From: Syntrophus buswellii
GTDB lineage: Bacteria > Desulfobacterota > Syntrophia > Syntrophales > Syntrophaceae
Assembly: GCF_046097065.1 (NCBI RefSeq)
Contig: NZ_CP175563.1
Coordinates: 868,001-932,000, forward strand
Direction: 5' to 3'
Length of the DNA stretch: 64,000 nucleotides
Positions 33,947 through 42,093 of this stretch are shown piece by piece; within the stretch, counting starts at the first letter, position 1, and the number at the start of each line of letters is the position of its first letter. Position numbers and translations under genes: made by a program. A model generated the notes under the pieces. That model did not search any database, was not told the DNA's origin, and saw only the letters and a program-made list of their open reading frames with translations.

Positions 33947-34453
33947 CTATACCTCTATATCCAGGATTGAACCGGGTTGCTTGCCTTTCAGAGATGGCTG
34001 TCCCCTCCCGGTTGATTGATCATGGAAAGCAAAAATCTCACCATTGGCTCCAGATAGCTCCGAAGCGGTTGTCTTCTCCCTCGAGATATTGTCGGGGGCC
34101 GTCGACGAGGTGCTCTTTCCCTGCGAGGGTTCCTGGACGGCCTCTTCCATTCCTCCGGCTTTCTTGATGAGATCAAGGCGCTGGTACGTGGCTATCGGGA
34201 AAAAAGGGGGATAATGAACAACGGTTGGATCCGATTCCAGGTCCTCTTTTCTGCGGCTGTTGTCAAGAGGGCTTGCCTCTTGAGGCCGCCGTCCGAAGGC
34301 AGCCGGCTCATTCGGAAACCTTTTGCCGACACGCGGTGCATCCCTGGAAGGGGTTCCCCTTGAGAAACCGGGTTTCTCTTCGCCGACAGGGCTCACTACG
34401 TTCTGCAGTCCCTGTTGTTTATGAACGCTATGGATATTCATCATGCTACCCAT
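33947..34453 (-). CDS. Uncharacterised protein between fliC and flbT
   Basis: 168 residues, same strand as its neighbours and ending 7 bp before the flbT start. It is rich in Ser, Pro, Gly, Arg and Glu with little hydrophobic core, so it is probably largely disordered. The only ordered-looking part is VVHYPPFFPIATYQRLDLIK near residue 80. No signal peptide or known motif. The ribosome site at either candidate ATG (34453 or 34444) is poor, so the start is uncertain. Its conserved place inside a fliC-flbT-flaF unit is the main reason to believe in it. It might be a flagellin-linked chaperone-like or export protein. Confidence 0.5.
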   Translation of the reverse strand: MGSMMNIHSVHKQQGLQNVVSPVGEEKPGFSRGTPSRDAPRVGKRFPNEPAAFGRRPQEASPLDNSRRKEDLESDPTVVHYPPFFPIATYQRLDLIKKAGGMEEAVQEPSQGKSTSSTAPDNISREKTTASELSGANGEIFAFHDQSTGRGQPSLKGKQPGSILDIEV

Positions 34454-34464
34454 GAAAGGCGGCG

Positions 34465-34497
34465 TTGGCCGGAGCGGAATTCTTCCTCCCCGGCCAA
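34465..34497 (-). terminator. Hairpin downstream of fliC
   Basis: TTGGCCGG (34465-34472) and CCGGCCAA (34490-34497) form a perfect 8-bp inverted repeat with a 17-base loop, 24 bp past the fliC stop on the minus strand. It is followed by GCCGCCTTTC rather than a U-run, so it may attenuate or stabilise the fliC message and limit expression of the genes behind it rather than fully terminate. Confidence 0.45.
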
Positions 34498-34521
34498 TCC
34501 GCGTCTGTTAGTCGTCCGTTA

Positions 34522-35673
34522 TTAGAAAAGTTTCAGAACCGACTGGGCCGCCTGTGCCGAGAGACTCAGGGCCGTGGTGGCCAGAGACTGACGGGTTTGA
34601 AGCATCAGCATGTTGGCGCCCTCCTCGTTGGTGTCGGCCAGGGTCAGCTTGTCCGCACCTTCGGTCAGTGTGTTCACCATGTTGGTCGAGAAATCCTCGC
34701 GGGTGGTGATGATGCTCAGATTACTGGACAGTTTGGATGAGTTCATGGCCAGCGTCGACAGGGCATCGTCCAGTTCGTCAAGGGAATCTTCCATCGCGGA
34801 GGTGCCGTGCGTTCTCCATTCCGCGGTGCCGGCCACTTCGGTCATGCCGAGACCCGTGGCGCTTGCATTGAAGCCCTCCACCATCAGGCTGTTGCCTTCG
34901 AACTTCACGGCGAGTTCATCCTCGGACAGAAGGTTTTTGCCCTTGTACCCGGAATCTTCCGCCAGCTCTGTGATCTGGGTGCGCAGTTCGTTGTACTGAT
35001 CCTGGAGATTGGTAAGTTCCGTCGTTTCTTTGTCGACTTTTGTTTCTGCGCCGAAATTCGCGCTTGCGGTAACATCCGTCGTTGCAAGGTCCGTCCAGGC
35101 CTTCCGAATGACGACGTTATTGTTATCGTTTTCATCGATGCTGGCCGTCCATCCGTTGGCGGACAGCGTGGAACTGGCGTTGATGGCTGCCACCAGAGAT
35201 TCGGCCGTCTCCGCGTTGTTTTCGTCCGCAGTCCCGGCCGTTGCCTTTTCAAAATCCTCACCAACCGTCAGCGTCACGCCGTCAATCACGACGGTATCGG
35301 TCGTCGCTTCCAGTGAGGCGGCCGTTACGGTGAAGGATACGCCGTCCGTTCCTGCGGCGTTATCCGCGCTCAGGGCCTGCTGGGCAACGGCTTTGGCCTG
35401 TTCAATCATGGAAGTGATGGCCGAGATTCCCTTGTCGGCGGCGGTGACCGTCTGGATGGCCTGCCCCATGGAATCCTTCAGACTTTCGATCTTGGAGGCG
35501 CGGGAGTTCAGGGACTGTGCCGCGAAGAAGGATACGGGGCTGTCAATGGCGGTGTTCACCTTCTTGCCTGTGGCCAGGCGGTTCTGCGTACGGTCTAAAA
35601 GTTCGCTGGTGTTCTGGAGACTTAAAAGGTTGGATCTCATTCCGGATGTTAATGAAATATCACTCAGTGCCAT
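34522..35673 (-). CDS. fliC: Flagellin
   Basis: 383 residues from the second ATG (35673), which is correctly spaced from AAGGAGA. The ATG at 35679 sits only 3 bases from it. It is the filament subunit, secreted through the flagellum. The N-terminal D0/D1 region (SGMRSNLLSLQNTSELLDRT, RLATGKKVNTAIDSPVSFFA) and the C-terminal D1/D0 (NMLMLQTRQSLATTALSLSA) are conserved and of the type found in alphaproteobacterial flagellins. The central residues about 110-290 form the variable surface region, rich in Ser/Thr and so a possible site for O-glycosylation. Preceded by a sigma-28 promoter and followed by flbT/flaF. Confidence 0.95.
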   Translation of the reverse strand: MALSDISLTSGMRSNLLSLQNTSELLDRTQNRLATGKKVNTAIDSPVSFFAAQSLNSRASKIESLKDSMGQAIQTVTAADKGISAITSMIEQAKAVAQQALSADNAAGTDGVSFTVTAASLEATTDTVVIDGVTLTVGEDFEKATAGTADENNAETAESLVAAINASSTLSANGWTASIDENDNNNVVIRKAWTDLATTDVTASANFGAETKVDKETTELTNLQDQYNELRTQITELAEDSGYKGKNLLSEDELAVKFEGNSLMVEGFNASATGLGMTEVAGTAEWRTHGTSAMEDSLDELDDALSTLAMNSSKLSSNLSIITTREDFSTNMVNTLTEGADKLTLADTNEEGANMLMLQTRQSLATTALSLSAQAAQSVLKLF

Positions 35674-36019
35674 GGTCATTCTCCTTTTCTAGGTTTTTTG
35701 CCGGCATTTCTTGCCGAAATGTTATGCGCCGATTCGATCGGTTTTTTGCGGGATACCTTCGAGCAGCCCTTCCTGGCGATCCTCCTTTCCGGCTGCCTCT
35801 TTTCTGCCTTTGTTTTTCTTATCGGTCCCCTGGAAAAGAAACTTTAAGGCTATTTAAAAATTATCTTCGGCAGGGTCTGCTTGCAGATTGCGCCCGAAAA
35901 CGTTATGAAGCGACAGAAAGATCCTGTCCGCCCATGGCTGTCCCAGCCGCATGGAGGCCGAAGTGGATCACTTTTTTTTCAGGCGCCTTGCCTGAACGGA
36001 TTGGGGAAAGGGGACTCTT
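35674..36019. other. Intergenic region between fliC and the M15 peptidase gene
   Basis: 346 bp between divergent genes. It contains the fliC leader and sigma-28 promoter. Apart from a T8 run near 35971, I see no further gene or clear promoter for the rightward M15 gene. Confidence 0.6.
35819..35846 (-). promoter_or_regulatory. Sigma-28 promoter of fliC
   Basis: Minus strand: TAAAGTTT (35846-35839), a 12-base spacer, then ACCGATAA (35826-35819). Both boxes are near-perfect sigma-28 elements, though the spacer is one base longer than usual. The start point would be near 35812, giving a leader of roughly 140 nt to the fliC ATG, a plausible target for FlbT. Confidence 0.75.
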
Positions 36020-36604
36020 GTGTCAAGAAATGGGAATCACATCTTATCTTCTGCCATGGTCGACAGCGACCTGACTTTCGCCGAGGCGGTCTCCGGCTCG
36101 TCGGCTCCGGGTTCCGTCCTGGATGACCTCCGGCTCGTTGAGGTGGCATATTACGGATTTGACGGCAGGCGGCACACAGGGCAGCTGGTTGTTTCCACCG
36201 CCGTTGAACAGGATGTGCGGGAAATCTTTGCCCTTATCCTGGAAATACGCTTTCCCCTGCATTCCGTCATCCCCATTGTCCGGTACGGCTGGTCGGATGA
36301 AGCATCCATGGAAGCCAACAATTCGTCGGCGTTCAATTACCGCTTCATCGCCGGGACGGACCGGCTTTCCCGCCACGCCCTCGGAATGGCCGTCGACCTC
36401 AATCCGCGCCAGAATCCCGTCATCTATGAAAATGGTCAAATCCTGCCGTCGGGTGCAATCTACTCGCCCGGGCAGCCGGGCGCCCTTGCGGAATCCTCCC
36501 CCATCGTGGAAGCGTTTCTGCAGCGGGGCTGGTTCTGGGGCGCGCATTTCCGGAACTTCCGCGATTATCACCACTTTGAGCGGCCTGAAAAATTCCCCTT
36601 ATAA
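36020..36604 (+). CDS. M15-family peptidase (VanY/endolysin-like), probably peptidoglycan-acting
   Basis: 194 residues. GTG start after GGGGAAAGGGG. An internal ATG at 36056 has no ribosome site. Zinc-peptidase motifs: SRHALGMAVDLNPR (His and Asp ligands) near residue 115 and DYHHFERP (His ligand, catalytic side) near the C-terminus. Members cleave D-Ala-D-Ala or L-Ala-D-Glu links. No signal peptide or membrane segment is seen, so export is unclear. Its place beside flagellin could mean a role in local wall opening for the flagellum, but it could equally be an isolated wall enzyme or an old phage endolysin. Confidence 0.85.
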   Translation: MSRNGNHILSSAMVDSDLTFAEAVSGSSAPGSVLDDLRLVEVAYYGFDGRRHTGQLVVSTAVEQDVREIFALILEIRFPLHSVIPIVRYGWSDEASMEANNSSAFNYRFIAGTDRLSRHALGMAVDLNPRQNPVIYENGQILPSGAIYSPGQPGALAESSPIVEAFLQRGWFWGAHFRNFRDYHHFERPEKFPL

Positions 36605-36981
36605 AATCCATTCCATCCGTAAGATCCCTTAAAGGCGTTTCAGGGATGCATTAAGGGTTTCCCTCCCGATAAATCAGGATCGGCCCGATTGTCTGATGCC
36701 TGATGATCCTGTATTTACTTCCCACGTTGTGCATGAACGCCTCGAAAAGGAGGAGCTGTCGGGGCAGGTGCAAAACGCCATAGACGGCCGATTCCATGTG
36801 CTACTTGATAAAACGCACAGGCTCTTGGGGAATCGCGTCAGCCGGGAACGGAGGGATGATCACGGAGTAGGCGGGTCGTCCGAACATTCAATACACCATG
36901 ATATCCGGTCGGGAGCCGGCATGGAGATGGTGAGTTTAACGTGAGAATATTAAATTTCTGATTAGAAGGGGGAACGGAACG
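36605..36981. other. Intergenic region upstream of the VPLPA-CTERM gene
   Basis: 377 bp. It holds small inverted repeats after the M15 stop (CCCTTAA/TTAAGGG around 36628-36659; CAGGATC/GATCCTG around 36676-36710), too weak to call terminators. An 82-codon ORF (36696-36944) has no recognisable features. AGAAGGGGGAACGG precedes the next ATG. No riboswitch or clear promoter recognised. Confidence 0.5.
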
Positions 36982-37599
36982 ATGAAGAAGTATCTTTGTG
37001 GTGCAAGGTCTTTGGCTGCTGCCTTGCTTGTTTTGTCCGTGCTGATCCTGGGGGTTCAATCGCCGGCGCAGGCGGGTCTGACGTTAACACTTGACGATGG
37101 CACCAATCCTGTCATCACGGTGGCAGACACGGATAACGATGGCTATGTATACTACAGTGGGGCGATCGGCAATTGGATCATGAACCTTTCCGGTGGGTTC
37201 AGTGTCGGTAATCTCATGGACCTGGTCAGCGGGAATGTATCGTCAAGCGCCGGGGGAACCATGACGGTTACCTTGACGGATACGGATTTCAGCGATCTTT
37301 CCTCATTCCATGTTGGAGGAACGACGGGCGGTTCCGTGACATTCAATCTGTATAACGACTCCAACCTGGTTGCCTCCTATACCGGCGACACTCCTTCATT
37401 CAGCACGGATATCGCATCCCTGACGTCAACGGGTTCCATAACGGAGATTGAAGCGGTCATCATCCACGAAGGAAGCGCCATGTCAAGTTTTGACGCCAAC
37501 GTCGTGCAAAACCCCGTTCCTGTTCCCGCCGCCTTCTGGCTCCTTGGGAGCGGCCTGATGGGGCTGATCGGGATTCGAAGACGGGGCGCCAGGGGGTGA
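36982..37599 (+). CDS. Exported protein with VPLPA/PEP-CTERM-type sorting signal
   Basis: 205 residues. A Sec signal peptide occupies residues 1-32 (hydrophobic ALLVLSVLILGV, then SPAQA). The mature part is Asp/Gly/Thr/Ser-rich beta-structure (TVADTDNDGYVYYSG, TVTLTDTDFSDLSSF). The C-terminus has the three-part sorting signal PVPAAFWLLGSGLMGLIGIR then RRG: a VPxPAA motif, a hydrophobic helix and a basic tail. Such proteins are processed by exosortase and are usually surface or extracellular-matrix components. No exosortase gene is in the window. A strong terminator follows. Confidence 0.9.
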   Translation: MKKYLCGARSLAAALLVLSVLILGVQSPAQAGLTLTLDDGTNPVITVADTDNDGYVYYSGAIGNWIMNLSGGFSVGNLMDLVSGNVSSSAGGTMTVTLTDTDFSDLSSFHVGGTTGGSVTFNLYNDSNLVASYTGDTPSFSTDIASLTSTGSITEIEAVIIHEGSAMSSFDANVVQNPVPVPAAFWLLGSGLMGLIGIRRRGARG

Positions 37600-37706
37600 A
37601 CCCTGAAGGCGGCATGGGAAATTTCCCCGTTGAAAAAGAAAGATCGGCCGCCGCTTTCAGATCCTTGATCACGGTGTGATGTGTTGCTGAAAATCTGGAT
37701 TGGAAG

Positions 37707-37747
37707 AAGAGACCCTCGCTGTCAAAGGCCCGGGTCTCTTTTTTTTT
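37707..37747 (+). terminator. Rho-independent terminator after the VPLPA-CTERM gene
   Basis: AAGAGACCC (37707-37715) pairs perfectly with GGGTCTCTT (37732-37740) around a 16-base loop and runs straight into a U-tract (to 37747). It lies about 110 bp past the gene's stop and also protects the convergent arcC operon. Confidence 0.85.
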
Positions 37748-37776
37748 AAAGACAAACGTCATGGGGATTTTTGAAC

Positions 37777-38718
37777 TCAGGGGACAATCGTCGTCCCGGC
37801 TCTTCCCTCAAGGGCTTTTCCCATGAGTTCGGGCAGGGTGATTATGACGCGTTTCCCCCCGGCTTCAAGAAACCGGATCGCCGCCATGATCTTCGGTCCC
37901 ATGCTTCCCGGTGGGAAATGTCCTTCCGCATGGAAGGCCTTGATCTCTGCCAGGCTGACATGATCCAGACCGGCCTGCCGCGGCGTGCCGAAATCCCGGT
38001 AGACCCGGTCTACATCGGTGAGGATGACGATGCGTTCCGCCCCGATCTCCGTCGCCAGCACGCTGGTTGTCAGGTCCTTGTCGATGACGGCGTCGATGCC
38101 CCGCAGGGTTCCATCTGCGGTTTCCACAACGGGGACGCCCCCTCCGCCGGCAGCGATCACCACGACCCCCTCCAGGGCAAGCCGTTGGATGACGTTCTTT
38201 TCGACGATCCGTTTCGGCATCGGCGAGGGGACGACGCGCCGGTAGCCCCCTGTCTGCCTGATCATGACCCACCCGTTATTCCTTTGGAGGGCCTCGATCT
38301 CCTCTTTCCGGTAATAGGGGCCGATGGGTTTCGTCGGGCGGGAAAAGGCTGGATCGTCGGCGTCGACAACAACCTGGGTGATGATCGTCACGACGTCCTT
38401 GACTTCACGGATCATGATGAGTCGATTGTACAGTGTCTGCTGGATCATGAACCCGATCCCGCCTTCGGAATCGGCGTCGGAGTAGAAAAGGGGCATGGGG
38501 GGGATGGAATTTCGGGCGCACTCGCCGCGGAGAACGATATTTCCCACGATCGGGCCGTTCCCGTGGGTAATGACCACTTTGTGTCCCGAGGAAAGCATCC
38601 GGGCCACTTCGGCCATGCAGGAATCGGCATTGTGAAACTGCTCCTCAACCGTTCCCTCCTCTCCGCGCCTCAGGATTGCGTTACCGCCGAGAGAAACAAT
38701 GCTGATGCTATTTTCCAC
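37777..38718 (-). CDS. arcC: Carbamate kinase
   Basis: 313 residues. Catalyses carbamoyl phosphate + ADP to ATP + carbamate, or the reverse. Amino acid kinase fold: ISIVSLGGNAILRRGEEGT at the N-terminus, VVITHGNGPIVGN near residue 50, IAAGGGGVPV near 190, DKDLTTSVLATEIGA and LTDVDRVY near 230, and GSMGPKIMAAIRFLE near 270. Length and motifs match true carbamate kinase. It overlaps cpgS by 11 bp. No arginine deiminase or ornithine carbamoyltransferase lies nearby, so its use is not the classical arginine pathway within this operon. It could link to the carbamoyl-phosphate demand of the island's carbamoyltransferase. Confidence 0.93.
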   Translation of the reverse strand: MENSISIVSLGGNAILRRGEEGTVEEQFHNADSCMAEVARMLSSGHKVVITHGNGPIVGNIVLRGECARNSIPPMPLFYSDADSEGGIGFMIQQTLYNRLIMIREVKDVVTIITQVVVDADDPAFSRPTKPIGPYYRKEEIEALQRNNGWVMIRQTGGYRRVVPSPMPKRIVEKNVIQRLALEGVVVIAAGGGGVPVVETADGTLRGIDAVIDKDLTTSVLATEIGAERIVILTDVDRVYRDFGTPRQAGLDHVSLAEIKAFHAEGHFPPGSMGPKIMAAIRFLEAGGKRVIITLPELMGKALEGRAGTTIVP

Positions 38719-40039
38719 GGCCTACAAAGACCTCGATGGCCTGCTTCAGCAGGTTGCCCTCCACCTCCTGGATCTCGTACGTGACCCGGACGGAGGGCTT
38801 GTCCAGGTCCAGCAGTCTGCGCAGATCCGCCGGCGTGGCGATCACAACGGCGTCGCAGGGGGTGGCTTCGATGGTTTCCTTCAGTTCCTGCCTTTGCTGC
38901 CCTGAGTAGCCCATGGCCGGCAGGAGATTTCCGAGATGGGGATATTCCCGGAAGACTTCCCGAAGGGAGCCCCGGGCGTAAGGCCTCGGGTCGGCGAACT
39001 CCACGACGCCGGCTTTGCCTGCGGCTAGGACCCCGGCTCCGTAAGGCATCCCGCCATGGGTCAGGGTGGGGCCGTCCTCAACGACCAGGACGCGCTTTCC
39101 CTGGATGTTTACGGCGTTCTCAAGAGAAATCGGGGAGGCTGTGAAAATGATTTTTGCCCGGGGGTTTACCTGGCGGATATTTGCCTCGACCCTCTTTACG
39201 GCGTCCGCTGCCGCGGTATCCACCTTGTTGATGACGGCGATTTCAGCCCTTCTCAGGTTTGCCTCCCCGGGATGAAAGGAAAGCTCGTGTCCTGCCCGAT
39301 GGGGATCGAGGACGACGATTTCCAGATCCGGCCGCAGAAAAGGCAGATCGTTGTTCCCCCCGTCCCATATCAGGATGTCCGCCTCCGCCTCGGCCTGCCG
39401 AACAACCTCCGCGTAATCAACTCCGGAATAAACCGTCATGCCGGCGCTGATGAGCGGCTCAAATTCTTCGAGCTCCTCGATCGTGCAATCGCAGCGTTCC
39501 TCGTCCGCCAGGCTGCCGAATCGTTTAAGCCTTCCCTCCTTCAGGTCGAGGTAGGGCATGGGATGCCGCAGGACGATCGGCCTTTTTCCCATTCCCTTGA
39601 GGATGCCTGCGATGTACCGCGTGATCCCGCTTTTTCCGGCCCCGGTCCGGACGGAGCAGACGGAGATCACGGGCCGGGAGCAGGACAGCATCGTCCGGTC
39701 CGGCCCGAGGAGAAGAAAATCCGCCCCCAGGGCGAGGCAGAGCGAGGCCTTGTGCATGACGTATTCATGGGACACGTCGCTGTAGGAAAAGACCACCTGG
39801 CTGACGGAAAATTTTTGAATGAGCTCCGCCAGTTCCTCTTCCGGCCGGATGGGGATCCCTCCGGGATACAGGGGGCCGGCAAGCTCCGGGGGGTAGGTTC
39901 TGCCGCTGATCGCGGGAATCTGCGTGGCGGTGAAGGCCATGACTTCAAATCCGGCACAATCCCTATAGGCCATGTTGAAGTTGTGGAAGTCCCTCCCGGC
40001 TGCACCCATGATGATCACGCGCTGTCTGTCTCCGGTCAC
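38708..40039 (-). CDS. cpgS: Cyclic 2,3-diphosphoglycerate synthetase-like protein
   Basis: 443 residues from the GTG at 40039, which follows AGAAGGAGATG. An upstream ATG (40132) would add a low-complexity Arg/Ser stretch overlapping the previous gene. N-terminal Rossmann-like part: VIIMGAAGRDFHNFNMAYRD. A P-loop VRTGAGKSGITRYIAG lies near residue 140, WDGGNNDLPF near 225, and a GTPase-like VINKVDTAAADAVKR near 265. The archaeal namesake makes cyclic 2,3-diphosphoglycerate. Bacterial homologues next to carbamate kinase are common, and their reaction is not settled. It lies between the K+ channel gene (52 bp upstream) and arcC. Confidence 0.8.
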   Translation of the reverse strand: MTGDRQRVIIMGAAGRDFHNFNMAYRDCAGFEVMAFTATQIPAISGRTYPPELAGPLYPGGIPIRPEEELAELIQKFSVSQVVFSYSDVSHEYVMHKASLCLALGADFLLLGPDRTMLSCSRPVISVCSVRTGAGKSGITRYIAGILKGMGKRPIVLRHPMPYLDLKEGRLKRFGSLADEERCDCTIEELEEFEPLISAGMTVYSGVDYAEVVRQAEAEADILIWDGGNNDLPFLRPDLEIVVLDPHRAGHELSFHPGEANLRRAEIAVINKVDTAAADAVKRVEANIRQVNPRAKIIFTASPISLENAVNIQGKRVLVVEDGPTLTHGGMPYGAGVLAAGKAGVVEFADPRPYARGSLREVFREYPHLGNLLPAMGYSGQQRQELKETIEATPCDAVVIATPADLRRLLDLDKPSVRVTYEIQEVEGNLLKQAIEVFVGRGK

Positions 40040-40091
40040 TGTACCCTCATCTCCTTCTGGTCGGCCTGCCGCCGCCTCGCTGCTCCTTCTC

Positions 40092-41843
40092 CTATTGTTC
40101 GCTCCACAACAGGAACTTCCGCTCTCCCTCATAGTTGCCGATCAGGATCAATTCGGCATCCCTCTGAAGCGGGATCTGGGGATCCGGATTGATCGTCATT
40201 TTCCCATTCATCTTGATGGCGACGACGGAGCAGGCTGTCTGCTCCCGTATTCCCGACTGGGCGAGGCTTTTTCCCACAAGGGACGAAGGCGTCCTGATGC
40301 GGAAAATATTCAGGCCCTCCGCCAGCATCAGGGTTTCCTCGTTGCCGAGAAAATGGAAGATGGCATTGGCCCCCAGTGAGGCGTAGGACATCACGAAGTC
40401 GGCTCCGGCTCGATGAAGGGAGGACACGTTGCGGTCCAGGTTCGCCCTGCTGAGGAGCTGCATATCCGGCCTCAGGCTTCTCATGTATTTGGTCAGGTAG
40501 ATGTTTGTGGCGTCGTCGTGGGTTGTGATCAGGGCCGCCGGGGCCTCCTCGATCCAGGCCCTCTGAAGGGTCCGGATGTCCGCGGCATCTCCCACAACGT
40601 AGTTCTTTGCGTCCTCGTGAACCCGGCGGGGGTTTTTCTCGATAATGAGGTAGGGCATCTCCCGCTCCTTGAAGCGCTCCGCAATGGTGTGTCCGACACG
40701 GCCCCCTCCGACGATGAGGACCGGATTCACGGAAAGCTGGCAGATGTGGTAAAAGGAATAAATCTCGTTGTAGGATGCGAGGTTCTCCTCCGATCCGGCG
40801 AGAACCAGAACGCTGTTCGGATTGATCCGGCTTTTCGCATGAGGGATCTCGAAATTGCCCCGTTCCCAGATTCCCACCACCGTCACTCCAAAATTTTCTC
40901 TCAGGCAGCTTTCAGAGAGGGTTTTTCCCACCAGGGGGGTGCCCAGAGCGGGAAACTCGGCGATGATCAGCTCATCGAACCGGCTGATGATATTGGCCCG
41001 GCATTCTCCGCCGATGGTCCAGGCCGCCAGGGAATTTCCCAGCATGTCGTAAAGCTGCAGGACCCTCGAACTGCCGGCCATGACCAGGATGTCCTCGGAA
41101 TAGGGGGAATCGGCGGTTGTGACGATCTGAACCTTCTCGCTCAGCTCTCGAACTGTGAAGGCGATGTTCGTGTTGATCTCGTCCCGGTTGGTCGCAACGA
41201 TGAGGGCGGCGCGGTCTGCCCGCATCCTGCGATACGTCTCGGGATCATCGATGTTCCCCACGGCGACGCGAAAGCCTGCATCATAGAGCTGCAGCGCGCG
41301 GCCGAAATCCTCCTCGAGGAGGACATAGCTCTTCCGGTGATCCTTCAGCCTTTCAATGAGGGCCACCGTCACCGGATCGTAGCTGGTGATGATCACATGG
41401 TCTTTCGTATCCGGCGGCAACTGGCTGGGGGCCCGGTTCCTCGTCTCCGCTTCAATCCAGGGGGCATAAAAAAACTTGATGAAGACAAAGGGAAGCAGGG
41501 TGAGAAAGAGAAAAACCCCTGAAAGAAGCACGAGAATGGAAAAGGTCCGCCCCAGATCCGAATTGAAGGTGATGTCGCCGAATCCCAGGGTGGTCATTAC
41601 GGTGAGCGTCCAGTAGAATCCTGTAATCCAGGAATGGTACCGCCCTTCATAGGCCATGAGGAAATGGAAGATGACGCTGTATAGAGTGACCAGGGCGACC
41701 AGCAGAAAAACGAACCGCAGGAGGAGCCGGATATTGCTTTTTGCGCTTTCGCCCTGAAAATAGGTTGTCAGTATGGCCGGGCTGAACTTCATGACGTAGT
41801 GTCTGTACTCCGTTTCATGGGCAGGAATCTCGGATGCCGCCAC
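40092..41843 (-). CDS. Ligand-gated K+ channel with two RCK (TrkA) domains, GsuK-like
   Basis: Up to 583 residues. Start GTG 41843 or ATG 41792; both lie downstream of the promoter and neither has a good ribosome site. It is a 2-TM potassium channel: TM1 about residues 40-64, pore helix and selectivity filter TTLGFGD at 84-90, TM2 about 95-122. Two cytoplasmic RCK units follow, about 148-365 (VIITSYDPVTVALIERL) and 373-583 (VLIVGGGRVGHTIAERF, a GxGxxG nucleotide site), each with a TrkA-C-like end. This tandem arrangement is that of Geobacter GsuK and MthK-type gating rings. It sets K+ flux in response to ions or nucleotides. First gene of the operon with cpgS and arcC. Confidence 0.92.
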   Translation of the reverse strand: MAASEIPAHETEYRHYVMKFSPAILTTYFQGESAKSNIRLLLRFVFLLVALVTLYSVIFHFLMAYEGRYHSWITGFYWTLTVMTTLGFGDITFNSDLGRTFSILVLLSGVFLFLTLLPFVFIKFFYAPWIEAETRNRAPSQLPPDTKDHVIITSYDPVTVALIERLKDHRKSYVLLEEDFGRALQLYDAGFRVAVGNIDDPETYRRMRADRAALIVATNRDEINTNIAFTVRELSEKVQIVTTADSPYSEDILVMAGSSRVLQLYDMLGNSLAAWTIGGECRANIISRFDELIIAEFPALGTPLVGKTLSESCLRENFGVTVVGIWERGNFEIPHAKSRINPNSVLVLAGSEENLASYNEIYSFYHICQLSVNPVLIVGGGRVGHTIAERFKEREMPYLIIEKNPRRVHEDAKNYVVGDAADIRTLQRAWIEEAPAALITTHDDATNIYLTKYMRSLRPDMQLLSRANLDRNVSSLHRAGADFVMSYASLGANAIFHFLGNEETLMLAEGLNIFRIRTPSSLVGKSLAQSGIREQTACSVVAIKMNGKMTINPDPQIPLQRDAELILIGNYEGERKFLLWSEQ

Positions 41844-41922
41844 GGGCCGGAGGCACCCTGTTCAGATGCGTCGGTTTCGCTCTCCGGGCCCCCCATGGAA
41901 ACACCCTTTATCATTAGGAATG

Positions 41923-41951
41923 ACTATAGAAGAGGAACGGCACGCTGTCAA
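41923..41951 (-). promoter_or_regulatory. Sigma-70 promoter of the K+ channel-cpgS-arcC operon
   Basis: Minus strand: TTGACA (41951-41946), 17 bases, TATAGT (41928-41923). The -35 box is perfect, the spacing optimal, and the -10 has five of six bases. The start point near 41916 gives a 5' leader of about 70 nt to the GTG or 125 nt to the ATG of the channel gene. Confidence 0.75.
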
Positions 41952-42093
41952 GGCGCAACGTCCGGGGGACATGGCTTGTCAGGAGGAATGGAAGAGAATG
42001 GCAAAAGACGCCGGGGGTGGGACCGGAAATGTCAAACGATGCGGGGTCCGGGGTGTGTTGTATCGAAAAAGACATGAACTTTCGTCTTGAAAT

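Noticed and set aside
36696..36944. 82-codon ORF before the VPLPA-CTERM gene
   Set aside because: No ribosome site of note, polar low-complexity product, no recognised motif. It could be a decayed gene but nothing supports it.
39056..41522. Long plus-strand ORFs opposite cpgS and the K+ channel gene
   Set aside because: The minus-strand frames encode recognisable domains and have a good promoter. The plus frames read as shadow sequence.
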